A stretch of DNA of 64,000 nucleotides from Gemmobacter fulvus (GCF_018798885.1 NZ_CP076361.1:1178001-1242000); one strand, 5' to 3'. Numbered from the stretch's first letter, positions 25,231-35,393 are shown. The notes: generated by a model not told the origin, from the sequence alone. Translations and numbers: made by a program.

Positions 25231-28146
25231 TCAGCCCAGCGCCGCGTTGCAGCGGGCGCAGGTATGCGGATGTTTGTGGCTGTTCACATCCGGCAGGATC
25301 TGCCAGCAGCGCTGGCATTTTTCGCCCTCGGCCAGTTCGAACACCACCGCAACCCCCGGCACTTCCGGCAGGCGGAACGCCTCGGCAGGTTCGGGATCTG
25401 CGGTGATCTGGATGCCGGAGGTGATGCAGAGATTGGCGAAATCGACCGATTTCAGGGCTTTCACCGTCTCGGCATCCTGCACATGTACCACGGGCGCGGC
25501 TTCCAGCGAAGCCCCGATCACCTTGGCCGTGCGCTGCACCTCCAGCGCTGCCGTCACCACCCGGCGCACCTGCCGGATCTGCGCCCATTTCGCCGCCAGC
25601 GGCTCGTCGAGCCAGTCTTTCGGCGTGTCGGGCATGTCTTGCAGATGCACCGACGACCCGGCTTCGGGGAAGCGGCAGAGCCAGACCTCTTCCATCGTGA
25701 ACACCAGCACCGGCGCAAGCCAGGTGGTCAGCCGGTGGAACAGGATGTCCAGCACGGTGCGCGCAGCGCGGCGGCGCAGGCTGTCGGGCGCGTCACAATA
25801 CAGGCTGTCCTTGCGGATGTCGAAATACACCGCCGACAGATCGACCGTGCAGAAGGTGAACAGCTTCTGGAACACGCCCTGGAAATCATAGGCGGCGTAG
25901 CCCTTGCGCACCTCGGTATCCAGTTCGGCCAGCCGGTGCAGAACCCAGCGCTCCAGCTCCGGCATATCCGCCGGGGCGACCTTTTCCGACTCGGTGAAGC
26001 CCGCAAGGTTGCCGAGGATGAAGCGCACCGAATTGCGCAGACGGCGATAGCTGTCGGCCACGCCTTTCAGGATCTCTTTGCCGATGCGCAGATCGACGGT
26101 GTAATCGGCCTGCGCCACCCAGAGCCGCAGGATGTCGGCGCCGTATTCGTCGATCACCTGCTGCGGGGCCACGGTATTGCCCAGCGACTTGGACATTTTC
26201 ATGCCCTTCTCGTCGAGCGTGAAGCCATGGGTCAGCACACCGCGATAGGGCGCGCGGCCCTTGGTGCCGCAGGCTTGCAGCATCGAGGAATGGAACCAGC
26301 CGCGATGCTGGTCGGTGCCTTCCAGATAGAGGTCGGCAAGGCCGTCCTCGCTGCCATCCGCGCGGTCACGCAGCACGAAGGCATGGGTCGAACCAGAGTC
26401 GAACCACACGTCCAGCACGTCAAAGACCTGTTCATAATCCGACGGATCGACGATGCCATCCAGCATCCGTTCCTTGAATCCTTGCACATACCAGACATCC
26501 GCGCCCTCGGCCTCGAAGGCGGCGCTGATGCGGGCATTGACCTCGGCATTGCGCAGCAGGAAATCCGCGTCGGTGGGTTTTGCACCCTTCTTGGTGAAGC
26601 AGGTCAGCGGCACACCCCAGGCGCGCTGGCGCGACAGCACCCAGTCGGGCCGCGCCTCGATCATCGAATGCAGGCGGTTGCGCCCGGTCACCGGCGTCCA
26701 TTGCACCAGCTGGTTGATCGAATTCAGCGCCCGTTTGCGGATCGTATCGCCATAGGTGTTCATGCCGTCGTCCAGCGGCTTGTCGATGGCGACAAACCAT
26801 TGCGGCGTGTTGCGATAGATCAGCGGTGCCTTGGACCGCCAGCTGTGCGGATAGCTGTGCTTGAGCTTGCCCTTGGCAAACAGCGCCCCCGCGCCATGCA
26901 GCGCCTTGATGTTGGAGACGTTGGCCGGGCCTTCCTTGCCATCCGGGTTGATGATCGCCTGCCCGCCGAACAGCGGCAGATCGGCGCGATAGGATCCGTC
27001 CGCCTCGACGTTATAGGTCATCGGCAGGCCGAATTTCAGACCCATCTGATAGTCGTCATCGCCATGGCTGGGCGCGGTATGCACAAAGCCGGTGCCCGCA
27101 TCATCGGTGACATGATCGCCGGGCAGCATGGGAACGTCGAAATCCCATTCCTTGTTTTCGGCAAGACCACGGTAAGGGTGTGCCAGCGCCACGCCTTCAA
27201 AGGCCGAGGTCGGTACATCGCCCACACGCGTGAACCCGGAGACCTTGGCCGCCCCCATCACGGCTTCGGCCAGCTTGTCGGCCAACACCAGAACTTCACC
27301 GACAAGGGCCGTCGCGTTTTCCGCCACAGCATCAACACGATAGGCACCATAGGCGATGGTGGGGTTATAGGAGACAGCGCGGTTTTGCGGGATCGTCCAC
27401 GGGGTCGTGGTCCAGATCACAACGCTTGCCCCCTCCAAAGCGCCATCCTGCGGCTTGAACCGCACCCAGATCGTGTGGCTGGTATGGTCGTGATACTCTA
27501 CCTCGGCCTCGGCCAGTGCGGTCTTTTCCACAGGCGACCACATGACCGGCTTCGAGCCCTGATAGAGCGAGCCGTTCATCAGGAATTTCATGAATTCCTC
27601 GGCGATCACCGTTTCGGCGTGGTAATTCATCGTCAGATAGGGGTCGGCCCAATTGCCGGTCACGCCCAGACGTTTGAACTCCTCGCGCTGGATGTCGATC
27701 CAGCCTTCGGCAAACTTGCGGCATTCCTGCCGGAAGGCGACAACATCCACATCGTCCTTGTCCAGCCCCTTGGCGCGGTATTGCTCTTCGATCTTCCATT
27801 CGATCGGCAGGCCGTGGCAATCCCAGCCGGGCACATAGCGCGCATCGCGGCCCATCATCTGCTGGCTGCGCACGACCATATCCTTCAGCACCTTGTTCAG
27901 GGCATGGCCGATATGCAGATGGCCATTGGCATAGGGGGGGCCGTCATGCAGGGTAAAGGGTGCCCGCGCCCCGGGCTGGGCCGCGGCCTTTTCGCGCAGA
28001 CGGTCATAGATGCCGATCTCGGCCCAGCGGGCCAGCCATGCCGGTTCGCGGGCGGGCAGGCCTGCGCGCATCGGGAATTCGGTTTCGGGCAGAAAGACGG
28101 AATTGCGGTAATCGGGAGCAGTGGTTTCAGGCGTATCGGCGCACAT
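25231..28146 (-). CDS. ileS: Isoleucyl-tRNA synthetase
   Basis: Class I synthetase of 971 residues. The HIGH motif is GHLHIGHALN (about residue 75) and the KMSKS motif is KMSKSLGNT. The editing domain includes WTTTPWTIPQNRA, and a C-terminal zinc finger has CQRCW and CARC pairs. All active-site elements are intact. A promoter-like sequence lies about 150 bases upstream; no T-box was seen. Confidence 0.98.
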   Translation of the reverse strand: MCADTPETTAPDYRNSVFLPETEFPMRAGLPAREPAWLARWAEIGIYDRLREKAAAQPGARAPFTLHDGPPYANGHLHIGHALNKVLKDMVVRSQQMMGRDARYVPGWDCHGLPIEWKIEEQYRAKGLDKDDVDVVAFRQECRKFAEGWIDIQREEFKRLGVTGNWADPYLTMNYHAETVIAEEFMKFLMNGSLYQGSKPVMWSPVEKTALAEAEVEYHDHTSHTIWVRFKPQDGALEGASVVIWTTTPWTIPQNRAVSYNPTIAYGAYRVDAVAENATALVGEVLVLADKLAEAVMGAAKVSGFTRVGDVPTSAFEGVALAHPYRGLAENKEWDFDVPMLPGDHVTDDAGTGFVHTAPSHGDDDYQMGLKFGLPMTYNVEADGSYRADLPLFGGQAIINPDGKEGPANVSNIKALHGAGALFAKGKLKHSYPHSWRSKAPLIYRNTPQWFVAIDKPLDDGMNTYGDTIRKRALNSINQLVQWTPVTGRNRLHSMIEARPDWVLSRQRAWGVPLTCFTKKGAKPTDADFLLRNAEVNARISAAFEAEGADVWYVQGFKERMLDGIVDPSDYEQVFDVLDVWFDSGSTHAFVLRDRADGSEDGLADLYLEGTDQHRGWFHSSMLQACGTKGRAPYRGVLTHGFTLDEKGMKMSKSLGNTVAPQQVIDEYGADILRLWVAQADYTVDLRIGKEILKGVADSYRRLRNSVRFILGNLAGFTESEKVAPADMPELERWVLHRLAELDTEVRKGYAAYDFQGVFQKLFTFCTVDLSAVYFDIRKDSLYCDAPDSLRRRAARTVLDILFHRLTTWLAPVLVFTMEEVWLCRFPEAGSSVHLQDMPDTPKDWLDEPLAAKWAQIRQVRRVVTAALEVQRTAKVIGASLEAAPVVHVQDAETVKALKSVDFANLCITSGIQITADPEPAEAFRLPEVPGVAVVFELAEGEKCQRCWQILPDVNSHKHPHTCARCNAALG

Positions 28147-28302
28147 CTTGGGCGATCCTTGAACTTCGGCTTGCGGCGCTGCGGGCCGCGGGAATGGCTC
28201 GTAACCCGGCGGCTGAGGTCAGCGCGCCGGGCCGATAATTCGGTGACTCAATCTGGGCCCGGCCTGGCGGGCGATCTGCGCGTCTCGCGGTGTCATGGCG
28301 GC

Positions 28303-28332
28303 CTTATACGCGGGGGCGCAGCGCGGGTCCAG
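28303..28332 (-). promoter_or_regulatory. Candidate ileS promoter
   Basis: Minus strand CTGGAC (28327-28332), 18 bases, TATAAG (28303-28308). This would give a leader of about 150 bases before ileS. I saw no clear structure in that leader. Confidence 0.45.
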
Positions 28333-28392
28333 CCTTGCGCCTTATGGAAAAACGGGCTTGCAGCGCGGGTCAAGGCATAGCAGCAAGCGGGT

Positions 28393-29574
28393 ATGAACAT
28401 CACGATTGCGATCATCGGTGCCGGCATTGGCGGGCTTGGCTTTGCGGCACTGGCGGCGGCGGCGGGCCACAGGGTGCAGTTGTTTGAACGCTTTGCGCAG
28501 GCGGCGCCGGTCGGGTCTGGCCTTGTGGTGCAGCCGGTCGGGCTGGCGGTGCTGGACCGGATCGGCGCGGGCGCCGAGGCGCGCAGTCTTGGCACGCCGC
28601 TGCACCGGATGCTGGGCCATGCGCAGGGTCTGCGCCGCCCGGTGCTGGATGTCAGCTACCGCGCCGATGCGGCCGGTCTGGCGATGCACCGCGCCAGCCT
28701 GTTCCATGTGCTGTGGCAGGCCGCGATGGCATCGGGGGCCGAGGTGATCACCGGGGCCACCGTCAGCGCAGCGCCCCTGCACGGCAGCGGGCGGCGGGTG
28801 GTTCTGGCCGATGGGCGCAGCTTTGGCCCCTTCGATCTGTTGGTCGATGCCTCGGGCGCGGGGTCAGTTCTGTCGCCGCTCAGGCCGCGCAGTCTGGGCT
28901 ATGGCGCGATCTGGGGCACCGTGCCCTGGCCCGAGGCAACGCCCCTGCCGCCGGATCAGCTGCGCCAACGCTATCGCGGGGCGGCGCAGATGATGGGGGT
29001 GCTGCCGGTCGGGCAGATGCCGCAGGATCCGCAGCGCCGCGCCGCCGTGTTCTGGTCTTTGCCGCTGGGCCAGATTGCCGCCTGGCAGGCCGCGCCGCTG
29101 GACGACTGGAAGGTGGAGGCCGAGCGGCTCTGGCCCGAGGTCGCGCCGTTTCTGACGACGATCACCCGCCATGACCAGATGACCCCGGCGCGCTATAGCC
29201 ATGGCAGCCTGCGCCGCCCCTACGCGACAGCCCTTGCCTTCCTTGGCGATGCCGCCCACCGCGCCAGCCCGCAACTGGGACAGGGGGCGAATATGGCCCT
29301 GCTGGATGCCATGGCGCTGGCACAGGCGCTGCGGATGCAGCCGCTGGCCGATGCCCTGCCCGCCTATGCCGCGATGCGCCGCTGGCACCTGCGGCTGTAT
29401 CAGGGCATGAGCGCGCTGTTCACCCCGATGTATCAAAGCGGCAGCACCCTGTTGCCGCCGATGCGCGACCATCTTCTTGCGCCGTTTTCCCGCGCGCCGC
29501 TGGTGCGCGGGATCCTGACGCGGCTGGTCTCGGGCGATCTGATCCCGCCACTGGCGGGCCAGATCTTTCCCTGA
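28393..29574 (+). CDS. FAD-dependent monooxygenase (PHBH/UbiH-like)
   Basis: 393 residues. The N-terminal dinucleotide-binding fold reads IAIIGAGIGGLGFAALAAAAG with an acidic residue at the end of the second strand (FE). The second FAD motif is LAFLGDAAHRASPQLGQGANMA, typical of aromatic-ring or salicylate-type hydroxylases. The substrate cannot be deduced. It is alone on the plus strand, with a haemoglobin gene following 69 bases later. Confidence 0.88.
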   Translation: MNITIAIIGAGIGGLGFAALAAAAGHRVQLFERFAQAAPVGSGLVVQPVGLAVLDRIGAGAEARSLGTPLHRMLGHAQGLRRPVLDVSYRADAAGLAMHRASLFHVLWQAAMASGAEVITGATVSAAPLHGSGRRVVLADGRSFGPFDLLVDASGAGSVLSPLRPRSLGYGAIWGTVPWPEATPLPPDQLRQRYRGAAQMMGVLPVGQMPQDPQRRAAVFWSLPLGQIAAWQAAPLDDWKVEAERLWPEVAPFLTTITRHDQMTPARYSHGSLRRPYATALAFLGDAAHRASPQLGQGANMALLDAMALAQALRMQPLADALPAYAAMRRWHLRLYQGMSALFTPMYQSGSTLLPPMRDHLLAPFSRAPLVRGILTRLVSGDLIPPLAGQIFP

Positions 29575-29643
29575 GACATCCCGCCGCCTTGCCCCCCGCC
29601 CGCAAAAGGCGCATCGCTGGGGCGCGCAACCAGAGGCCCCCCC

Positions 29644-30048
29644 ATGACCGCCTTCCCCCCACGCTTTTTTGTCACCGCCGATCAGATCGACGCACAGGTT
29701 GCCGCCTTTTATGCCGCCGTGCGCACCCATCCGCAGCTTGGCCCGGTCTTTGCCGGGCATGTGACCGACTGGCCAGAACATGAGGCGAAAATCGCGCGGT
29801 TCTGGCGCAATGCCATCCTGCGCGAAGGCGTTTATGACGGATCACCGATGATGGCGCATCGGCAGGCAGGGGATGTGAAGTCGGCGCACTTCCCGCTCTG
29901 GCTCGATCTGTTCGACGCCACGTTGCAGCGCACCCTGCCGCCTGAGGCCGCAGCGGCATGGTCGGCCATGGCGCATCGCATCGGGCGGGCGCTGGCGATG
30001 GGAGTGGAAGAGGCGCGCCGCCCCTCAGGTGCCGTCCCGCGGTTCTGA
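29644..30048 (+). CDS. Group III truncated haemoglobin
   Basis: 134-residue globin of the short 2-over-2 class. It has the N-terminal FVTADQIDAQVAAFYAAVRTHPQLGPVF, the WPEHEAKIARFWRNAIL segment and a proximal-histidine region around AHFPLWLDLFDATL. Such proteins bind oxygen or NO; the exact role varies. The last 24 bases overlap the end of the DUF2339 gene on the other strand. Confidence 0.9.
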   Translation: MTAFPPRFFVTADQIDAQVAAFYAAVRTHPQLGPVFAGHVTDWPEHEAKIARFWRNAILREGVYDGSPMMAHRQAGDVKSAHFPLWLDLFDATLQRTLPPEAAAAWSAMAHRIGRALAMGVEEARRPSGAVPRF

Positions 30049-32745
30049 CATCGCCCCCTTGGCCCAGCGGTTCAGCCAGGCCAGCCCCGCCAGCGACAGG
30101 CCAAGCCCGGCGAAACTGACCACGCGGGTCAACCCGGTCAGCCCCGCCGCATCCAGCAGGAACACCTTGGCCACCGTCAGCGCAATCACCGCCATGGCGA
30201 TGCGCTGCAACCGAAGGTCGCGCCGCGCCAGCGCCTGCCACAGCAGCGCCGCCCCGGTCAGAAGCATCGCGACGGTATAGCTGTAAAGCTCGCCCTGCTT
30301 CACGCCCGGCGCGCCCAGCCAGTCGCCCTGCCACAGTCGCCGGATCTCCAGCCCGGCATACAGCGTGACCAGCGCCGCACCGAGGCCGAGGAACAGCAGC
30401 CGCAGCTGACGCGGCAATGCCAGCTTGTGCGCGGCGATCAGCAGCATCAGCCCCGGCACCGCATAGGCCAGCGCAAGGCTGTCCAGCACCAGCGGCCCGC
30501 GCACAAGCATTGCGGCATCTTCGGCCCAGGTGCTGAACAGCGGATTGACCGGCCCGACCGCCAGCGCAAATCCCCCCGCCGCCAGCAGCCCCGCCAGCGC
30601 GGCAAGGCCCAGCCGCAGCGGGCGCAACAGCCCGCCCAGCGCGGCGCGGTGCAGTTGCGTCAGCATCAGGATCAGCCAGGGCAGCGCGTTCAGCGCCAGC
30701 CCCCAGTGGCTCTGCGTCCAGTCGGGGTGCAGGCTCGGATCCTCGGGCAGCAGGGCACGGGTCAGCGCCACATTCGCCGTCAGCGCGGCAAAGGCGAAAC
30801 CGGCGCTTTCCAGCACGCCGCGCGGCAAAATACGCGCCTCAGGCAGCAGGCGCAGCGCGACAAAGGCAGCCAGCGCCGCACCACCATAGGCCAGTAGCGC
30901 CGGTGTCAGCGGCGCATAGAGCGCCCAGTCCAGCCCCGGATCGGCGATCAGCCGATAGGAGATCAGCGCCGAACCGGCTTGCAGGAACCAGCCCATCTCC
31001 GGCAGATTAAACCGCCGGTCCAGCGCCGCCGCCACGATCAGCAGCACGGCCAACGCCAAAGTCAGCGCCGCAGCCGAGGTGATGAGAAACAGCGCCAGCG
31101 CCATCAGGGACAGGGCCGACAGCGTGGCCCAGGCGGCGCGGCGATGGTTGCCCGCATCCAGCCCGGCAAAGCGCAGCGCAAAGCCGACCATCAGCCCGGC
31201 CAGCGCAATCACCTGCAAAGCCCAGGGGTAGGCCCCGATCACCGCGGCAGGCTGCCAAAGCAGCTCCAGCAGCAACGCCGCCACCGGGGCCACCAGAACC
31301 GCCCCCAGCGCCATCGGCAAGGCCATGACCCCGCCCCGGAACGCGCGCAGCGCAGCGCCAAGGCTGATGACCGTCGCCAGCCCCAGCAGGATCGTCACGG
31401 TCCAAGGCGCGTCGGTTTCCAGCGGGCGCAGCGCAATGGCCTGCGCGGCGAACTCCCAGATCAGCCCTTCAGCCACGGCCAGTTTGGCCAGAAAAGCCAG
31501 CGCCGGAACCCCGGCCAGATCGGCCAGCCCCTCGGCCCGGTCGGCCCAGAGCAGCAGGAGCAGGCAAAGCCCGGCCAGCAACGCAAAGGCCAAGAGCGCC
31601 AGCGTGCCCTCGGCCCCGACCAGTGTCAGCCCCACCGATGTCGCCGCGACCGCACCCGCCGCCAGCCGCACCGGAAAGCCCGGCCAGATGCCATCGCGTC
31701 GCCACAGCGCCATGGCAACGCAAGGCCCTTCGTGGTCGGGGATCAGGCTGCGCTGCGGCACGGTGATCGCCAGCAGCGCCAGTGCCAGCAGCGCGGCAAG
31801 CCAGCCCGCATCCCCCGCCCCCAACTGCGCCATCAGCGCCGTGCCGACATAACCCAGCCCCAGCGCCAGCACCGAAACCCAGGCCCAGCGCCGGATCGCA
31901 TCCACCGCCAGCCCGGTTGCGGCAATCAGCAGGTAATAGCCGTAAAGCCAGGGCGCCGCGTCGCCGCCCCCCGCCACCAGAAACGGCGTGACCGCCGCAC
32001 CGATCAGCCCGATCGCTACCAAAAGCGGCCCATGCCGCCAGCCAAGGCCGATCGCGCCCAGTGCCGTCAGCACCAGCCCGGCAAAGGTCAGGCCGGGGCC
32101 ATAAAGCCCATACATCAGACGCCCCGCCGTGATGCCCGCGAACACCGCCACCAGCCCGGCCCCGCTGAACACCGAAGGCAGATAGGCAGTGGCCGTGCCC
32201 GCCGCATCGCCCCAGCGGCGGCGCAGCCATTCGCCCGCGCCGATCAGCGCCAGCCCGAACAGGATCGCGGCGGCCACACGGGCCGGGGGCGGCAGCAGAC
32301 CGCGCTCCACCCCATATTGCACAAAAAACACCCCGGCGAGGGCGAGTGACAGGGCCGACACCGCATAGACCCAGTTCTCGCGCAGCCAGACCATCAGCCG
32401 CGCCGCCGTTTCGGCGCGGATCACCAGCGGGCGGTTCTGATCGGGGGGGGCCATGTCGGGCAGCGGCGGCGCGTCTGCCTGCACCATCGCCGCAACCGGG
32501 GCGACAGCCGCCTTCGCCCGATCCCAGGGCGAAGGGATGGCGGGCTGTTCAACGGGCAGCGGCGCGGGGGGGGCCGCGTCCGCTGGCATCTGCGGATGCA
32601 GGGCGCGGCCGGCCAGCGCCTCGGCCAAACGCATCTCCAGCTCGGCCACGCGACGGCGCAGATTGGCCTGCCCGATCCAGAGCAGGATCACACCAATGGG
32701 CACCGCCAGCAGGGCAAGCCCCAGCAAAACAAGCAAAGTTTCCAC
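30025..32745 (-). CDS. DUF2339 polytopic membrane protein
   Basis: About 906 residues from the GTG at 32745, which follows GGAGGG. After one N-terminal helix comes a short coiled-coil (LRRRVAELEMRLAEALAG) and a Pro/Ala-rich stretch. More than twenty hydrophobic helices follow with little between them, the pattern of DUF2339 proteins. The function is not known. It follows the TIGR01620 gene by 58 bases and ends overlapping the truncated haemoglobin gene. Confidence 0.87.
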   Translation of the reverse strand: METLLVLLGLALLAVPIGVILLWIGQANLRRRVAELEMRLAEALAGRALHPQMPADAAPPAPLPVEQPAIPSPWDRAKAAVAPVAAMVQADAPPLPDMAPPDQNRPLVIRAETAARLMVWLRENWVYAVSALSLALAGVFFVQYGVERGLLPPPARVAAAILFGLALIGAGEWLRRRWGDAAGTATAYLPSVFSGAGLVAVFAGITAGRLMYGLYGPGLTFAGLVLTALGAIGLGWRHGPLLVAIGLIGAAVTPFLVAGGGDAAPWLYGYYLLIAATGLAVDAIRRWAWVSVLALGLGYVGTALMAQLGAGDAGWLAALLALALLAITVPQRSLIPDHEGPCVAMALWRRDGIWPGFPVRLAAGAVAATSVGLTLVGAEGTLALLAFALLAGLCLLLLLWADRAEGLADLAGVPALAFLAKLAVAEGLIWEFAAQAIALRPLETDAPWTVTILLGLATVISLGAALRAFRGGVMALPMALGAVLVAPVAALLLELLWQPAAVIGAYPWALQVIALAGLMVGFALRFAGLDAGNHRRAAWATLSALSLMALALFLITSAAALTLALAVLLIVAAALDRRFNLPEMGWFLQAGSALISYRLIADPGLDWALYAPLTPALLAYGGAALAAFVALRLLPEARILPRGVLESAGFAFAALTANVALTRALLPEDPSLHPDWTQSHWGLALNALPWLILMLTQLHRAALGGLLRPLRLGLAALAGLLAAGGFALAVGPVNPLFSTWAEDAAMLVRGPLVLDSLALAYAVPGLMLLIAAHKLALPRQLRLLFLGLGAALVTLYAGLEIRRLWQGDWLGAPGVKQGELYSYTVAMLLTGAALLWQALARRDLRLQRIAMAVIALTVAKVFLLDAAGLTGLTRVVSFAGLGLSLAGLAWLNRWAKGAMSEPRDGT

Positions 32746-32803
32746 GGCCCAGCCCTCCACCACTCTGCCGGATACTGTGCCCGAGCCGTGTGCAGAACAC
32801 CAG

Positions 32804-33841
32804 TCAGGACTTCCCGACCCCTTCACCGCCGCTGCGGAAGGTGTCGCGGTCGAACAACCCCGCCAAGGCTCGGCCCATCAGATTGGTCACTTTGGGGCGC
32901 GCGGCGGCATGGAACGGCAGCGGGCGGCACAACTCCATCGCGGCGAGACCGACCCGCGCCGTCAGCGCCCCATTCACCACCCCTTCGCCAAAGCGGCGCG
33001 AGACCTTGGACAGAAGCCCGCCCCCGGCAACCGAGCCGATCAGATCATCGGTCAAGGCCACCGCCCCGGTCGCCACCAGATAGGTGAACACCCGGCGCAG
33101 CAGGCCCCAGCTGGCAAACCCACCCGACCGACCGCCGTAAATCTCCGCAATGCGGCGGATCATGCGCAGATTGGCGAAAAGCGCCGCCGCCACATCGGCC
33201 AGCGCCATCGGCACCAGGGCCGTCACCGTGGCCACCTGCCGCGCCGCGCCCTCGATCTCGCGGCGCACCCGGTCATCCAGCGGCTGCAAGAGCGCCTGTT
33301 CGGTCAGATCGAGCATCCCGTCGGCGTCGAACAGATCGCCCTTGCGCGCGGCGATGCGCGCCACCGCCTCGGCCAGTTCGGGGCGGTGGCGATAGAGGGC
33401 GACCACACCGTCGCTGACGCTGCGTGCCGCCGCCAGATCCTGCGCCCCGCGCGCCGCCAGCGCCCGTTCGCGCAGGCTGTCCAGCCGGGCAAGCCGCAGA
33501 TAGGCCCCCCATTCGCGCAGCGCCAAGGCCAGCGCCAGCGCCACAAACACCACCGTCAGCCCCAGCGCGATGCTGCCCAGCATCGGGTTGCGCGCCATCA
33601 ATTGTGCCACGAAATCATAGGCCGCCACCGACAGCACAAAGCTGAACAACGCGCCAAAGGCCCAAAGCACCGCCTTCAGCAAGGGCGAGGCGCGGCGGCG
33701 GGTGATCTGCGCTGCCGCCAGCATGGCGCGCCCCTCGGGCGAGGCTTCGGGCACCGGCGGGGCCAGCCCCGGGTCGGCGGCAGCCGCGCTGTCAAGATCA
33801 ATCAACACCGGGCGGCGCAGGGGAGGCAGATCATCGGTCAC
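32804..33841 (-). CDS. TIGR01620/DUF697 membrane protein (YcjF-like)
   Basis: 345 residues: a cytoplasmic N-terminus, two membrane helices (about residues 68-118) and a C-terminal DUF697 domain (VGGVATVTALVPMALADVAAALFANL type segment). It pairs with YcjX in Proteobacteria. The GTG start overlaps the ycjX stop (GTGA), so the two are co-translated. In E. coli the ycjXF pair belongs to the phage-shock regulon; whether that holds here is unknown. Confidence 0.9.
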   Translation of the reverse strand: MTDDLPPLRRPVLIDLDSAAAADPGLAPPVPEASPEGRAMLAAAQITRRRASPLLKAVLWAFGALFSFVLSVAAYDFVAQLMARNPMLGSIALGLTVVFVALALALALREWGAYLRLARLDSLRERALAARGAQDLAAARSVSDGVVALYRHRPELAEAVARIAARKGDLFDADGMLDLTEQALLQPLDDRVRREIEGAARQVATVTALVPMALADVAAALFANLRMIRRIAEIYGGRSGGFASWGLLRRVFTYLVATGAVALTDDLIGSVAGGGLLSKVSRRFGEGVVNGALTARVGLAAMELCRPLPFHAAARPKVTNLMGRALAGLFDRDTFRSGGEGVGKS

Positions 33842-35253
33842 AGCCGGTCTCCGATCAGAAATTCCGCCGCCCGATCCAGCCGGATATGCGGCGGGCCATC
33901 GCCTTGGCTCAGGGTGATGCGGGCGGGGGCAAAGCTCATCAGCGCGAAATCGGCATCCAGCCAGCGCGCCGCCCCTTCGCGGGCGGGCGACAGCAGCCGT
34001 GCCGGATCGGCGGGCAATTCGCCCGGATACATCGCCGCCTGCTTGCCCGTCGACATCAGCCGCCCGCGCACGACATCCAGCGCCTGCCCGTCCCGCTCCA
34101 CCCGGTCTTCCACCGTGGCACGCAGGCCCGCCAGCGACATCGCCGCCACCTCGGCCCCCGCAAAGGCGGCGCGGTCGCGCGCATCGCGCACCATCGCCTG
34201 CATGATGGCGGTCAACTGCCCATGCTGGCTGTGATGCAGATGGTCGGCCTTGGTCGCGGCAAACAGGATCTTTTCCACCCGTTTGCCCAGCAGGATCTCG
34301 GACAGAAAGCCGTTGCGACCGGGCCGGAACGACCCCAGAATTTCGGCCATGGTGCGGCGCAGATCCTCCAGCGCCCGTGGCCCGGCATGAATCGCCCCCA
34401 GCACATCGACCAGCACAACCTGCCGGTCGATGCGCGAAAAATGGTCGCGGAAAAACGGCTTCACCACCTTGATCTTATAGGCCTCGTAGCGGCGCTCCAT
34501 CTCGCGCCACAAGCTGCCCCGGCCATGGCTTGCGGGCAGCGGCAAAGGTGCAAAGGTCAGCACCGGACTGCCCGCCAGCTCGCCCGGCAGCAGGAACCGC
34601 CCCGGCGTGCAATCAGACCAGCCCGCCGCCCGCGCCGCCTGCAAATAGGCGGTAAAGGCCGCCGCCAGCGCCTGTGCGCGCGGCTCGTCCAGCGGCAAGG
34701 CCCCGTCTTCGGCGCGGGCAATGGCCAGAAATTCGGCCCCTTCGGCCCGTTTGGCCAGCCGCGTCAGCGTGTCTTCGGCCCAGTCGGCATAGGTTTTGTC
34801 CAGCAGCGCCAGATCCAGCAGCCATTCGCCCGGATAATCGACAATATCCAGATGCACGGTCTGCGCCGACATCAGCCCGGCAAACATGCCCTGCGGTTTC
34901 ACCCGGAACGACAGGCGCAGTTCCGACACCGCGCGCGTGCTGTCAGGCCAGCGCGGATCATCGCCGGTCAGCGCCGCCAGATGCCCCTCCACGTCAAAGC
35001 GCGGCAGGGTGTCATCGGGTTGCGGCTGCAAATAGGCGGCCTCGATCCGCCCCGCTGCTTCAGCCTGCAATTGCGGCATCCGGCCCCGGTCCAGCAGATT
35101 GGCCACCAGCCCGGTGATGAACACCGTCTTGCCCGCGCGCGACAGGCCAGTCACCCCCAGACGCACCACCGGATCGGTGAACGGGTCGGTGACGGTGGCG
35201 ACAAGCCCTTCCAGACTGCGGCTGAGTTGATCGGTAAAATCGCTGATCGCCAA
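33838..35253 (-). CDS. YcjX-family P-loop NTPase
   Basis: About 471 residues with Walker A GLSRAGKTVFIT near the N-terminus, followed by the DIVDYPGEWLLDL Walker B-like segment. The family N-terminus (AISDFTDQLSRSLEGL) favours the TTG at 35253 with AAGGGG six bases upstream; an ATG at 35283 would add ten residues. It is the first gene of a three-gene envelope group. Confidence 0.9.
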   Translation of the reverse strand: MAISDFTDQLSRSLEGLVATVTDPFTDPVVRLGVTGLSRAGKTVFITGLVANLLDRGRMPQLQAEAAGRIEAAYLQPQPDDTLPRFDVEGHLAALTGDDPRWPDSTRAVSELRLSFRVKPQGMFAGLMSAQTVHLDIVDYPGEWLLDLALLDKTYADWAEDTLTRLAKRAEGAEFLAIARAEDGALPLDEPRAQALAAAFTAYLQAARAAGWSDCTPGRFLLPGELAGSPVLTFAPLPLPASHGRGSLWREMERRYEAYKIKVVKPFFRDHFSRIDRQVVLVDVLGAIHAGPRALEDLRRTMAEILGSFRPGRNGFLSEILLGKRVEKILFAATKADHLHHSQHGQLTAIMQAMVRDARDRAAFAGAEVAAMSLAGLRATVEDRVERDGQALDVVRGRLMSTGKQAAMYPGELPADPARLLSPAREGAARWLDADFALMSFAPARITLSQGDGPPHIRLDRAAEFLIGDRL

Positions 35254-35346
35254 AACGCGCCCCTTATGCTGTCCGGTGAACATAAGCACCGGCAGCGGCC
35301 TTGGGTAGGGCCTCTGCCCGTCCTCGCGGCGCGCGGGTCATGCAAA

Positions 35347-35370
35347 GGGCCGGAGAATGCTCTCCGGCCC
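35347..35370 (-). terminator. Terminator after gcvP
   Basis: GGGCCGGAGA and TCTCCGGCCC form a perfect ten-pair stem with a four-base loop; TTT follows on the minus strand. It ends the gcv operon and separates it from ycjX. Confidence 0.85.
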
Positions 35371-35393
35371 TGAGGTCATGTGGTTCGGATCAC

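Noticed and set aside
24688-28380. A 1230-codon open frame antisense to ileS
   Set aside because: It mirrors a full-length, motif-complete ileS on the other strand; long antisense frames are common in high-GC DNA with third-position bias. The protein has no recognisable domain and is rich in His, Arg and Gln.
28147-28392. Gap before ileS checked for tRNA or T-box
   Set aside because: No cloverleaf, T-box core or conserved stem was found; only a promoter-like sequence is reported.
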